Of a DNA stretch of 9,308 bases, positions 1 to 5,726 are shown one piece after another; position 1 is the stretch's first letter, and every line of letters begins with the position of its first letter. This stretch comes from Bacillota bacterium (lineage in GTDB: Bacteria; Bacillota; Bacilli; Paenibacillales; Paenibacillaceae). The stretch is taken from the NCBI GenBank assembly GCA_023418755.1, contig JAEZZE010000039.1, positions 1 to 9,308 of the forward strand, written 5' to 3'. The notes below the pieces were generated by a model. That model worked only from the letters and a program-made list of their open reading frames with translations. It searched no databases and was not told the DNA's origin. A program made the position numbers and the translations under genes.

Positions 1-176
1 AAACGGTGCTGGAACAGCTTGCGAAGGCGATCCAAGCCGAGCAACTGAAAGGGCTCAAGCAAACGCTCGGCAGCGGCAAATACGAAATGACCTACGCCTG
101 GAACGACGCTCTCTACATATTCACCTACAACAAAGATATTCCGGTTCGGCTTAGCGTGCATCCGATGATGCCGTAA
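1..176 (+). CDS. C-terminal fragment of an unrecognised protein
   Basis: An open frame enters from the left edge and stops at TAA 174-176, giving 57 visible residues. The fragment begins TVLEQLAKAIQAEQ and ends DIPVRLSVHPMMP. The first 20 or so residues look like an amphipathic helix rich in Ala, Gln, Lys and Leu. The rest (GKYEMTYAWNDALYIFTYN) looks like beta strands with several aromatic residues. No start codon is visible, so the gene begins outside the window. It is followed 50 nt later by a strong intrinsic terminator on the same strand, which supports a real gene end here. I do not recognise the family and assign no function. There is no sign that it belongs with the minus-strand tail-like genes. 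Confidence 0.7.
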   Translation, partial: TVLEQLAKAIQAEQLKGLKQTLGSGKYEMTYAWNDALYIFTYNKDIPVRLSVHPMMP

Positions 177-227
177 TTGTCGCACGTTAGCGCCGAGCAA
201 TCGTTTGGCCGACGCGACGCCCGTTGC

Positions 228-277
228 AAACCGCCCAAGGATCAGAGGAACATCTCTCTCCTCTTTGGGCGGTTTTT
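228..277 (+). terminator. Rho-independent terminator of the left-edge gene
   Basis: AAACCGCCCAA (228-238) pairs exactly with TTGGGCGGTTT (265-275). Inside it AGAGGA (244-249) pairs with TCCTCT (259-264), leaving a short bulge on the left arm and a loop of nine bases. The right arm runs into a T tract (273-277, then C and TT). It lies just downstream of the stop at 174-176 and is oriented to end plus-strand transcription. Confidence 0.9.
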
Positions 278-457
278 CTTGGTGTTTCGGAAAGGTAAAA
301 TTCGCCATCGTATCGCCGTAGAAAAAGCGATCGCACTTGTCGGCATCCGCCACGTTTCCCATTCGACTTCCGTAGGAACATCTGACGTTATTCGGCGGAT
401 CGGCTCGACTGCTCCCGCTTTCGAGGAAACCGGTCATTAACCAACAAAATAACACCA
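278..457. other. Non-coding spacer, nothing recognised
   Basis: Together with the terminator, the stretch between the stop at 176 and the start at 537 is 360 bases without a convincing gene. Short open frames here start at weak codons, lack a ribosome binding site and overlap the terminator. Apart from the terminator (228-277) and the promoter-like segment (458-507) I see no RNA gene, repeat or conserved element. Confidence 0.5.
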
Positions 458-496
458 TTGCCACTTTTTTACTTCCGTTATAACGTTGATTATAGG
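458..496 (+). promoter_or_regulatory. Possible promoter of the Ala/Glu-rich gene, with 10-bp palindrome
   Basis: Two overlapping sigma-A-like arrangements can be read. One has TTGCCA (458-463) and TATAAC (479-484) with a short 15-nt spacer. The other has TTTACT (468-473) and TATAGG (491-496) with a 17-nt spacer. The segment is AT-rich compared with its surroundings. The first -10 candidate lies within the perfect palindrome CGTTATAACG (476-485), which could be an operator half or simply a chance AT-rich dyad. The location, 40-80 nt before the start at 537 and after a terminator, fits a promoter. The exact boxes are uncertain. Confidence 0.4.
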
Positions 497-507
497 GGAT
501 TGTCCCC
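495..507. promoter_or_regulatory. Small inverted repeat in the 5' leader
   Basis: GGGGA (495-499), loop TTG, TCCCC (503-507): a 5-bp perfect inverted repeat between the putative promoter and the ribosome binding site at 523-529. It could be a small leader hairpin or an operator. Its role is unknown. Confidence 0.3.
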
Positions 508-536
508 CACATTACGGAGTCCGGGAGGTAGTATCG

Positions 537-920
537 ATGGATGCAGAAGAAGTAGTAGCGGCAGAAGGACAGGAAGCGGAAGTTGAAGCGGTCGCGGAGG
601 TTGCGGAGGAAGCCGCCCAAGAAGCGGTTGCCGAAGAAGCCGTAGCCGAGTCGGCTCAAGAAGCCGAGGCGAGCGCGGAGCAGGAAGAAGCGGACGAGGC
701 TGCTTCCGAAGAGGTTTCCGCGGAGGCGGAAGAAGCAGGAGTCGCCGAGGAGGACGAGGCGGTAGCTGCCGAAGCGGACGAGGAGGCAGTCGCCGAAGCC
801 GTCGCGGAGGAAGCGGCGGAAGAACGGGCGGTTGCGGAAGCCGAGGCGGACGAGCCCGCGTTGGCCGAAGTCGCCGCCCACGAGAGCGAAGCTTCCGATA
901 CGGAAGCGGAAGCCGAGTAA
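537..920 (+). CDS. Highly acidic Ala/Glu-rich low-complexity protein, 127 aa
   Basis: The start is ATG 537, chosen because GGGAGGT (523-529) sits 7 nt upstream; an in-frame TTG at 486 lacks such a site. The product begins MDAEEVVAAEGQEAEVEAV and ends SDTEAEAE. By my count it holds 44 Glu, 6 Asp and 45 Ala in 127 residues. It has one Arg (residue 97), one His, no Lys, no Cys and no Phe, Tyr or Trp. Val, Ser and Gln fill most other positions. There is no signal peptide or membrane segment. With no possible hydrophobic core it should be an extended helix or disordered, with a net charge near -49. The gene is monocistronic, flanked by terminators on both sides, and converges on the TPR gene. No family is recognised. 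A role as polyanion, metal or cation binder, DNA mimic or stress protein would be guesswork. That it is translated is supported by the strong ribosome binding site and the terminator after its stop. Confidence 0.75.
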   Translation: MDAEEVVAAEGQEAEVEAVAEVAEEAAQEAVAEEAVAESAQEAEASAEQEEADEAASEEVSAEAEEAGVAEEDEAVAAEADEEAVAEAVAEEAAEERAVAEAEADEPALAEVAAHESEASDTEAEAE

Positions 921-948
921 TCATTCTTTCTTGACCGGACAACGATCT

Positions 949-1005
949 AAGGGGCTTATCAGCGCGGGAGCGGACGCGCTTGCGCCGGCAAGCCCCTTGT
1001 TCCTT
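949..1005 (+). terminator. GC-rich terminator hairpin between convergent genes
   Basis: AAGGGGCTT (949-957) pairs perfectly with AAGCCCCTT (990-998). Inside it AGCGCG (961-966) pairs with CGCGCT (975-980). The plus-strand tail is TTGTTCCTT, moderately T-rich, so it best serves the Ala/Glu-rich gene ending at 920. On the minus strand the sequence after the hairpin is not T-rich. Intrinsic termination of the leftward operon here is therefore less certain, although the same hairpin may still slow that polymerase. Confidence 0.75.
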
Positions 1006-1013
1006 GCGGCGAA

Positions 1014-1685
1014 TCAGGTCCGGCCGCGCAGCGCGGCGCGGAGAGCCCATTTGCGCTCGTGCCGCTTCATGTACTTGGGCAGGGTGCGGTACAGTTGGCG
1101 GCACTCCCCGAACGCTTCCGCGGCTTCCGCCGCCTTGCCGAGCCCGTCGTAGATCGTCCCCAGCCGGTAATAGGCTTCGCACGAAGATGAATTGACATCC
1201 TTGAATTGCCGCAAATAAGCGATCGCCCGATCCGGCTCCGACTTGGCCAGCGCCTCGGCAAGCTTCAGATAAGGCTGGCCGAATTTGACTTTCGGACTGA
1301 TGGACAGCGCCCGCTTCATCGCCAGCTCGCCCTCCTCCAGACGCCCCAGCGCCAGTTCGCACGCTCCGAGATCGCTCCAATACTCCGCCGATTGCTCCAT
1401 CCGGTCTTCGATGCCCCGCAAGATGTCCCGGGCCTGAGCGTGCTTTCCGCTCTCGATCAGCAGCCTGGCCAGCTCGGATTTGGCCGATACGTCATGCGGA
1501 CTCATCTCCAGCTGTCTTCTCCACTTGGAGATCGAGCCGCGCCTTCGCAGCGGCTTGACGAAGCTGGGAGACAGGCCGATAAACCGCCTTTCCAAAACGT
1601 AGATCACGATCAGCAGCACGATAATCGCAACGAACGGATTGCCGAACAGCCAGGTCAAACCAAAAAACAGTAAAATTTTGCTCAT
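1014..1685 (-). CDS. Membrane-anchored TPR protein, 223 aa
   Basis: The start is ATG 1685-1683, chosen because AGGAGG (1693-1698 on the complement) lies 7 nt upstream; a TTG two codons earlier would be only 1 nt from that site. Residues 3-31 are strongly hydrophobic with an NP break at 16-17, giving one membrane helix or a short re-entrant hairpin. A very basic stretch follows (ERRFIG, then RRRGSISKWRR around 48-57), which by the positive-inside rule places the remainder in the cytoplasm. From about residue 65 to 200 there are helical pairs of TPR type, for example residues 65-98, 100-132 and 168-200 (EAYYRLGTIYDGLGKAAEA). The C-terminus is again basic. TPR proteins are generally scaffolds for protein contacts. 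It is last in the baseplate operon, 68 nt after the 552 aa gene with no terminator between them, so it may be an inner-membrane partner of the system. That is inference only; it could also be an unrelated passenger gene. Confidence 0.85.
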   Translation of the reverse strand: MSKILLFFGLTWLFGNPFVAIIVLLIVIYVLERRFIGLSPSFVKPLRRRGSISKWRRQLEMSPHDVSAKSELARLLIESGKHAQARDILRGIEDRMEQSAEYWSDLGACELALGRLEEGELAMKRALSISPKVKFGQPYLKLAEALAKSEPDRAIAYLRQFKDVNSSSCEAYYRLGTIYDGLGKAAEAAEAFGECRQLYRTLPKYMKRHERKWALRAALRGRT

Positions 1686-1692
1686 GATCAAG

Positions 1693-1698
1693 CCTCCT
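1693..1698 (-). promoter_or_regulatory. Ribosome binding site that fixes the TPR gene start
   Basis: AGGAGG on the minus strand, 7 nt before ATG 1685. It selects this ATG over the TTG at 1691, which would be one base away. Confidence 0.8.
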
Positions 1699-1753
1699 AT
1701 CCCTCTCGCCCTTGCGGCCCAATCGCGATAGCGGCTGACTTGATGCGAAATCT

Positions 1754-3412
1754 TTAGTTGCTATCGCTTCCCGCGGCCGCTTCGTCCACCGCCTTGCGCA
1801 GGTCGGCGACCGGATACCCGGAGCCTTCCGGCAGCTTCTTGAACGCCCACCAGCGAATGCGCAGCGAGGTGCCCGAGGCGGCTCCCGCCAGCTTCATGCC
1901 GATCCGGAAGCTGCCCTTATCCGGGTAGATGAGCGTTCCGAAGCTGATATTCGGAAGCTCCGCTTCGTATTCCGTATCTTTAAATACGTCGGTCGCTCCG
2001 AAATAGACCTTCGAGCCGCCCGATCCGACCGGAGCCTGCGAATCCGGAATTTCCTCGAGCACGACGACGACCGTCACTTGACCTTCTCCCAGACCGTGAA
2101 CGATTTCATCGCTTACGTAATTCCGTTTGCCGCGCGTGAAGAATCGCGATCCTTGCTTAGCCTGCGCATCAAGGGGAACCTCTATGACGCCCGTCGCCAT
2201 TTCGTCCTGGATCGTCTGAGGTTTGGGGATGCCCAGCTTAAAGTCGAAGGCGTTGCGCTCGGGATGGTACACGACGTCCAACTCCGGCTTGCTGCCATAC
2301 TCGAGATCGTACGCCCTCGCCTCCGCGTAGAAACGATGCAAAGCCGAAGCTCTTCCGCCGCGGGACATTCGGTTGGCAAGAGACGCGTTAGGAATATATT
2401 CGCCGAAGGGTACCCGTTCCACCTGCTCGATCATATAAGTCGGACCAAGCTGCAGCAGGCCGATTTTCGCCAGGCAGACGTTCTGATCGGCATAGCCCTC
2501 CACCGCTTGATCGAGCGAGCGCTCGTACCATACTTTCATAATGCGCTCCTCGACCGGCTCGGAGATGATATCGACCGAGTGGCGGACGGAATGATCGATC
2601 GGTACACGATTGTCTCCGAGCAGCAGCTCGACGGATCCCGCGTTCAACGTCAGCATGCCGGTCGTTCCCGGACGGTCCTGCACTTTCACGCTGTAGGTCA
2701 ATCGGTACTCCGTATCCTGCTTGTCGCCGGGCTCGATGAACTTCACGATGTTGCCGTCCTTACCCAGGGAATCGAAGCCGTCCGCCGCGTACGCCATGGA
2801 GAGGGACACGCGCGGGGCTTGCAGCGTCTTTTCCACGACGAGGGTCACATCGACGACTTCGCCCGGATTGGCGAACTTCGGCATTCTCTGGGTCACGCGA
2901 ACGTCCTTGTCCTGATAGATCGTCACGATGTCCTCCAGCAGACCGTCGTGCTCGAACGAATGAGGCGCAGGCGCTTCTTCCTTCACGTATAAGCGGTAGC
3001 TTTCCAGGAACCGGTTGTACTCGCTCGTCTCTTCGCCGCGCACCGAGGAATTGCCGACCGAATGGACGGGCTCGCGGCCCTTCTCGTCATAGGCGACGTA
3101 CAAATAGACGTTTTTCTTGTATTCGTTGTTCGTAAAGCCGTCGATCATCGACAGCTTTAACGTTACCGGCGCCGAGATCACGATCTCGCGGCCGAGATAG
3201 TCGAGCGCGACGCCCATCTCCACCGTAACCGTCTTGTCGTCCACCGCCACGACCTGCATGCCGGCAACGACCCCGCTTCCGAATAGAAGTCGGTTGAGCA
3301 GTCTCCTCTTGTCGTTGAAATACTTTTGCTCCGATTCGAAATCCCGTACGGTCAGCAGCTTTCCGTAAAAATACCGGTTTCTTTCAAATGGAAACATCCT
3401 CGCCTTTTTCAC
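1754..3412 (-). CDS. Contractile-tail-locus accessory protein with N-terminal RNRYFYGKLLTVRDFE signature, 552 aa
   Basis: The start is GTG 3412, with AAGGAGG (3420-3426 on the complement) 7 nt upstream. An ATG at codon 6 has a weaker site. The first 100 residues carry the signature FERNRYFYGKLLTVRDFE followed by SEQKYFNDKRRLLNRLLFG and GVVAGMQV, then short beta strands (VTVEMGVALDYLGREIVIS). From memory, this pattern recurs in proteins encoded beside baseplate J and tail protein I genes of contractile injection systems; its function is not settled. Residues about 178-285 (FANPGEVVDVTLVVEKTL onwards) look like an Ig-like beta-sandwich of the CARDB type. A helical linker follows at about 286-325, and residues about 400-530 form another beta-rich region with conserved aromatic residues near its end. 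There is no signal peptide or membrane helix. The gene follows the tail protein I gene across a 174-nt gap filled by tandem repeats. A surface or baseplate-periphery role, or receptor contact through the Ig-like part, is plausible but unproven. Confidence 0.85.
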   Translation of the reverse strand: MKKARMFPFERNRYFYGKLLTVRDFESEQKYFNDKRRLLNRLLFGSGVVAGMQVVAVDDKTVTVEMGVALDYLGREIVISAPVTLKLSMIDGFTNNEYKKNVYLYVAYDEKGREPVHSVGNSSVRGEETSEYNRFLESYRLYVKEEAPAPHSFEHDGLLEDIVTIYQDKDVRVTQRMPKFANPGEVVDVTLVVEKTLQAPRVSLSMAYAADGFDSLGKDGNIVKFIEPGDKQDTEYRLTYSVKVQDRPGTTGMLTLNAGSVELLLGDNRVPIDHSVRHSVDIISEPVEERIMKVWYERSLDQAVEGYADQNVCLAKIGLLQLGPTYMIEQVERVPFGEYIPNASLANRMSRGGRASALHRFYAEARAYDLEYGSKPELDVVYHPERNAFDFKLGIPKPQTIQDEMATGVIEVPLDAQAKQGSRFFTRGKRNYVSDEIVHGLGEGQVTVVVVLEEIPDSQAPVGSGGSKVYFGATDVFKDTEYEAELPNISFGTLIYPDKGSFRIGMKLAGAASGTSLRIRWWAFKKLPEGSGYPVADLRKAVDEAAAGSDSN

Positions 3413-3419
3413 CGGAACC

Positions 3420-3426
3420 CCTCCTT
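3420..3426 (-). promoter_or_regulatory. Ribosome binding site supporting a GTG start
   Basis: AAGGAGG on the minus strand, 7 nt before GTG 3412. It supports GTG rather than the internal ATG at 3397 as the start of the 552 aa protein. Confidence 0.8.
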
Positions 3427-3431
3427 AAATG

Positions 3432-3578
3432 GTGCGATCAAACGAGCGGCGCTCCGCGTCCGCGGTTTGTCGTCACATGGGTGCGATCAAACGAGCGGCG
3501 TGCAACGTCCACGGTTTGTCGTCACATGGGTGCGATCAAACGAGTGGCGTGCAACGTCCACGGTTTGTCGTCACATCG
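3432..3578. repeat. Three tandem copies of a 49-bp intergenic repeat
   Basis: Three head-to-tail units of exactly 49 bp lie at 3432-3480, 3481-3529 and 3530-3578, each starting GTGCGATCAAACGAG and ending near GTTTGTCGTCACAT. Copies 2 and 3 differ at about two positions. Copy 1 differs from copy 2 at five positions, all in the middle of the unit. A four-base remnant of a fourth copy (GTGC) follows at 3579. Each unit holds a CAAAC/GTTTG inverted pair about 20 nt apart, so a weak stem is possible. There are no spacers, so it is not CRISPR. The array fills the gap between the tail protein I stop (3587) and the ribosome binding site of the next gene (3420). The 49-bp period is not a multiple of three, which argues against coding. 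Transcribed as part of the operon, it could affect mRNA folding or stability between the two genes. Confidence 0.95.
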
Positions 3579-3586
3579 GTGCAGCA

Positions 3587-5698
3587 TCATTCCAACTCCG
3601 AATCCATTCCGAGCCTCGTATGGGCGTCCATCCGGCCGTCCATGTCCTGATCCACGATCAGCGTATCGTTCGGCATGCTTCTGTCCGGCCCGAGCGTGAA
3701 CAAGGACGGCTCGGCCAATACCGTATTGATGCCTAAATAGGTATGCAGATCGAGGTACATCCAGGGCTCCAGCCAGACCAGACGCGCTTCCGTGTATGCG
3801 GGCTTATGCTCCTCGATGAGACTGCGAAGCAAGACTCGTTCCTTCTCCGAAGGGGCCTGTCCCTGATCGAGCAGCACCGTGAACGTGTACGGATTGTCTC
3901 CGTTAAGCCCATCCATCAGCTTCCTCAACTCCGCGTTATCCCTCATCGCCTTGAACTGGAACGGCTCGACGATAATCGGCGGCCGGCCGGTAAGCGTTTC
4001 GACGAGCTTAGCGATCCCGCGCCTCGTTCCTCTGTACCGGTAGAGCTCCGGGGCGGCGCGAATCAACGCGCGTACTTTGTCGTCCCGCCAGTGCTCGTCG
4101 CTATCGAGGCCAAGCCACGATCCGAGCCAGCGAAGCTGCTCGCCTTGCGCCCGCTCGCTGTCGAAATAGGCGGCCATGCCGTCGATCTTCTCCTCTACGC
4201 TGTCGAACAGCGTGCCGAACAGCGACAAATACCGCTCCAGAAAGTCGCGGCTGCCCTCCTCCTCCCGATAAACCGCCGGCAAATAGGAGAGCAGCGTTTC
4301 CCTCGGAAAATAGACGCGAAGCCGGCGCAGCAACGGAGTCTGACGGTCGCTGCCGATCCACTCTATTTTCAGCCACAGGTATCTGCCTTGCGCTCCGAAG
4401 AACAAGGCGTCCGCCGGGTTGACGATCGGAGCGGACCAATAAGGCGCCATGCCCGCCAGCTTTTCCCGGAACGAATGCTCCTCTTCCGCGATCCAGTCGT
4501 CCACCTTCCAAACGGTGCCTTGAATCGGCAGAAACTCGGAATCCGAGCTGTAGTAGGACACGCGGATTTGCGTGCCGTCGGGAATGTCCGCGTCCAGCGC
4601 GAACTTGTGCCATATCGTCTCCGCCTCGGCGCTGTCGAACGCCCTGGACAGCCACACCCCTTCGGGAATCGAGCTTCCTTCCCACCCCATCGTTTGAGGC
4701 TGCAGCTCCAGCACCGTTACCGTGCTTTCCTCCCCGTTCCAGACATACATCCGGTCGCGGCCGTCGACGATGATGGCGCCGGCTTTGCCGCGGAAGCCGG
4801 AGATCCGGTCTTGGTGCTCCCCGTTGCTGCTGAATCGCACGATAAAGCGGTCGTCCTCCCCGTCTTCGCCAATCTCCCGCGAATCCCCGACATAGATCAT
4901 TTTGCGGGAATCGACGCCCAGTCCGGCAAAATATTCCGGCGGCATCAAGATGCGGTCGAGTCTCCGCTCCCCCGCGAAGCCCGAAAGGATATAGAGCGCG
5001 CAGGTCAGCGTTTCGAGAACGAAGGCGTCCCCTTGCGGCGTAACGGAAATAAACTGGGTTCCGCGCCAGCGATCCGTCTCCTGCGGCAGCTTCGCCGTAA
5101 ACTTATCGTTCGCGTAGACGTCCGCGACCGAACCGGACATCGTCAGCCGCATCAGCGCGAGCTGTCTGAAGCCGCGCGCGTCGGACGCGCTCGGATCGTC
5201 GACGGGCAGCCGAGTTGTCAGAATGTACAAGCCGTACTCGTCCGAAGCGATCGCCAGCGGATGAAAGGGATAGCCGTCCAGCTCGTGTCCCGACCTGCGA
5301 AAGCGCAGTTGGCCGTTGGCCATGTCGAACGCCGAGATCGACGGCTCTCCGGCCGCGTCGGCGACGAACAGCGTGTCGCCCGTAATCGCCAAATTGGCCG
5401 ATGCCGTAAACAAGTGGTGTCCCGGAACGAACAGACGCTCGTGATGCCGGCTGCCCCGATCGTACGTCCACAAGTCCCCTTCGGCGTTCAGGAACACTAA
5501 CCGGCCTTGCGGGTGAACCGCGAAGGCGGTCACGTCGCCGACGCCTTCTAGCTGCGCCAGATGCACCGTCTCGAGCACTCCGTATTTTTCTCCGCGTTGG
5601 ATGGAGACCTCTTCGTCCAGCTCCAGATTGCGCCCGATTCCACGGCGGGCCCAATGCTCCGGCCGGTTCAGCGAGAAGTACGTCGTCCCGCCCTGCAT
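3587..5698 (-). CDS. Tail protein I-like baseplate protein with N-terminal beta-propeller-like region, 703 aa
   Basis: The start is ATG 5698, with AAGGAGG (5706-5712 on the complement) 7 nt upstream; it begins 28 nt after the J-like gene stops. Residues about 45-335 show repeated short beta strands of the kind found in NHL or beta-propeller proteins (for example VTAFAVHPQGRLVFLNAEGD, LAIASDEYGLYILTT, FISVTPQGDAFVLE, IIVDGRDRMYVWN). Residues about 340-468 look like a beta-sandwich (ALDADIPDGTQIRVSYYSS, RYLWLKIEW). Residues about 470-640 match the phage tail protein I domain of the P2 gpI/TIGR02242 type: LLSYLPAVYRE, then FLERYLSLFGTLFDSVEEKID, LRWLGSWLGL and YRYRGTRRGIAKLVE. The tail end repeats LG-x-N/D-T/S-type motifs (YLGINTVL, NDTLIV, RLGMDSEL) and holds a DQDMDG sequence resembling a calcium loop. 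In P2-like tails gpI is a baseplate wedge protein beside gpJ. The propeller half would be exposed and may bind a partner or a surface. Length is well above phage gpI (about 170-200 aa) because of the added N-terminal domains. Confidence 0.9.
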   Translation of the reverse strand: MQGGTTYFSLNRPEHWARRGIGRNLELDEEVSIQRGEKYGVLETVHLAQLEGVGDVTAFAVHPQGRLVFLNAEGDLWTYDRGSRHHERLFVPGHHLFTASANLAITGDTLFVADAAGEPSISAFDMANGQLRFRRSGHELDGYPFHPLAIASDEYGLYILTTRLPVDDPSASDARGFRQLALMRLTMSGSVADVYANDKFTAKLPQETDRWRGTQFISVTPQGDAFVLETLTCALYILSGFAGERRLDRILMPPEYFAGLGVDSRKMIYVGDSREIGEDGEDDRFIVRFSSNGEHQDRISGFRGKAGAIIVDGRDRMYVWNGEESTVTVLELQPQTMGWEGSSIPEGVWLSRAFDSAEAETIWHKFALDADIPDGTQIRVSYYSSDSEFLPIQGTVWKVDDWIAEEEHSFREKLAGMAPYWSAPIVNPADALFFGAQGRYLWLKIEWIGSDRQTPLLRRLRVYFPRETLLSYLPAVYREEEGSRDFLERYLSLFGTLFDSVEEKIDGMAAYFDSERAQGEQLRWLGSWLGLDSDEHWRDDKVRALIRAAPELYRYRGTRRGIAKLVETLTGRPPIIVEPFQFKAMRDNAELRKLMDGLNGDNPYTFTVLLDQGQAPSEKERVLLRSLIEEHKPAYTEARLVWLEPWMYLDLHTYLGINTVLAEPSLFTLGPDRSMPNDTLIVDQDMDGRMDAHTRLGMDSELE

Positions 5699-5726
5699 GC
5701 CCGTCCCTCCTTCGTTATCCCGGTTG

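Noticed and set aside
177..440. 87-codon plus-strand open frame after the left-edge gene
   Set aside because: It begins at a TTG without a ribosome binding site and reads straight through the terminator hairpin at 228-277.
490..1380. Long minus-strand open frame giving a Pro/Leu/Arg-rich protein
   Set aside because: It is the antisense reading of the Ala/Glu codons (GAA/GCG read as TTC/CGC and so on) and overlaps the well-supported TPR gene and the terminator; it has no ribosome binding site.
2078..2992. 304-codon plus-strand open frame antisense to the 552 aa gene
   Set aside because: Shadow of the real minus-strand gene; no ribosome binding site and no domain pattern.
3432..3578. CRISPR array or promoter inside the tandem repeats
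   Set aside because: The units abut with no unique spacers, so it is not CRISPR. On the minus strand no TATAAT-like -10 lies at proper spacing from the TTGCAC or TTGATC sequences, so I do not call a promoter.
3388..3736. Short plus-strand open frames across the tandem repeats (CDQTSG..., CRHMGAIKR...)
   Set aside because: All three frames are open because the 49-bp unit lacks stops on this strand. The frame shifts with every unit, so the reading is a product of the repeat, not a gene.
3743..5500. 585-codon plus-strand open frame antisense to the tail protein I gene
   Set aside because: GC-rich codon bias on the minus strand leaves the complementary frame open. The product is Arg/Gln/Val/Leu-rich without any recognisable domain, while the minus strand encodes clear tail protein I motifs.
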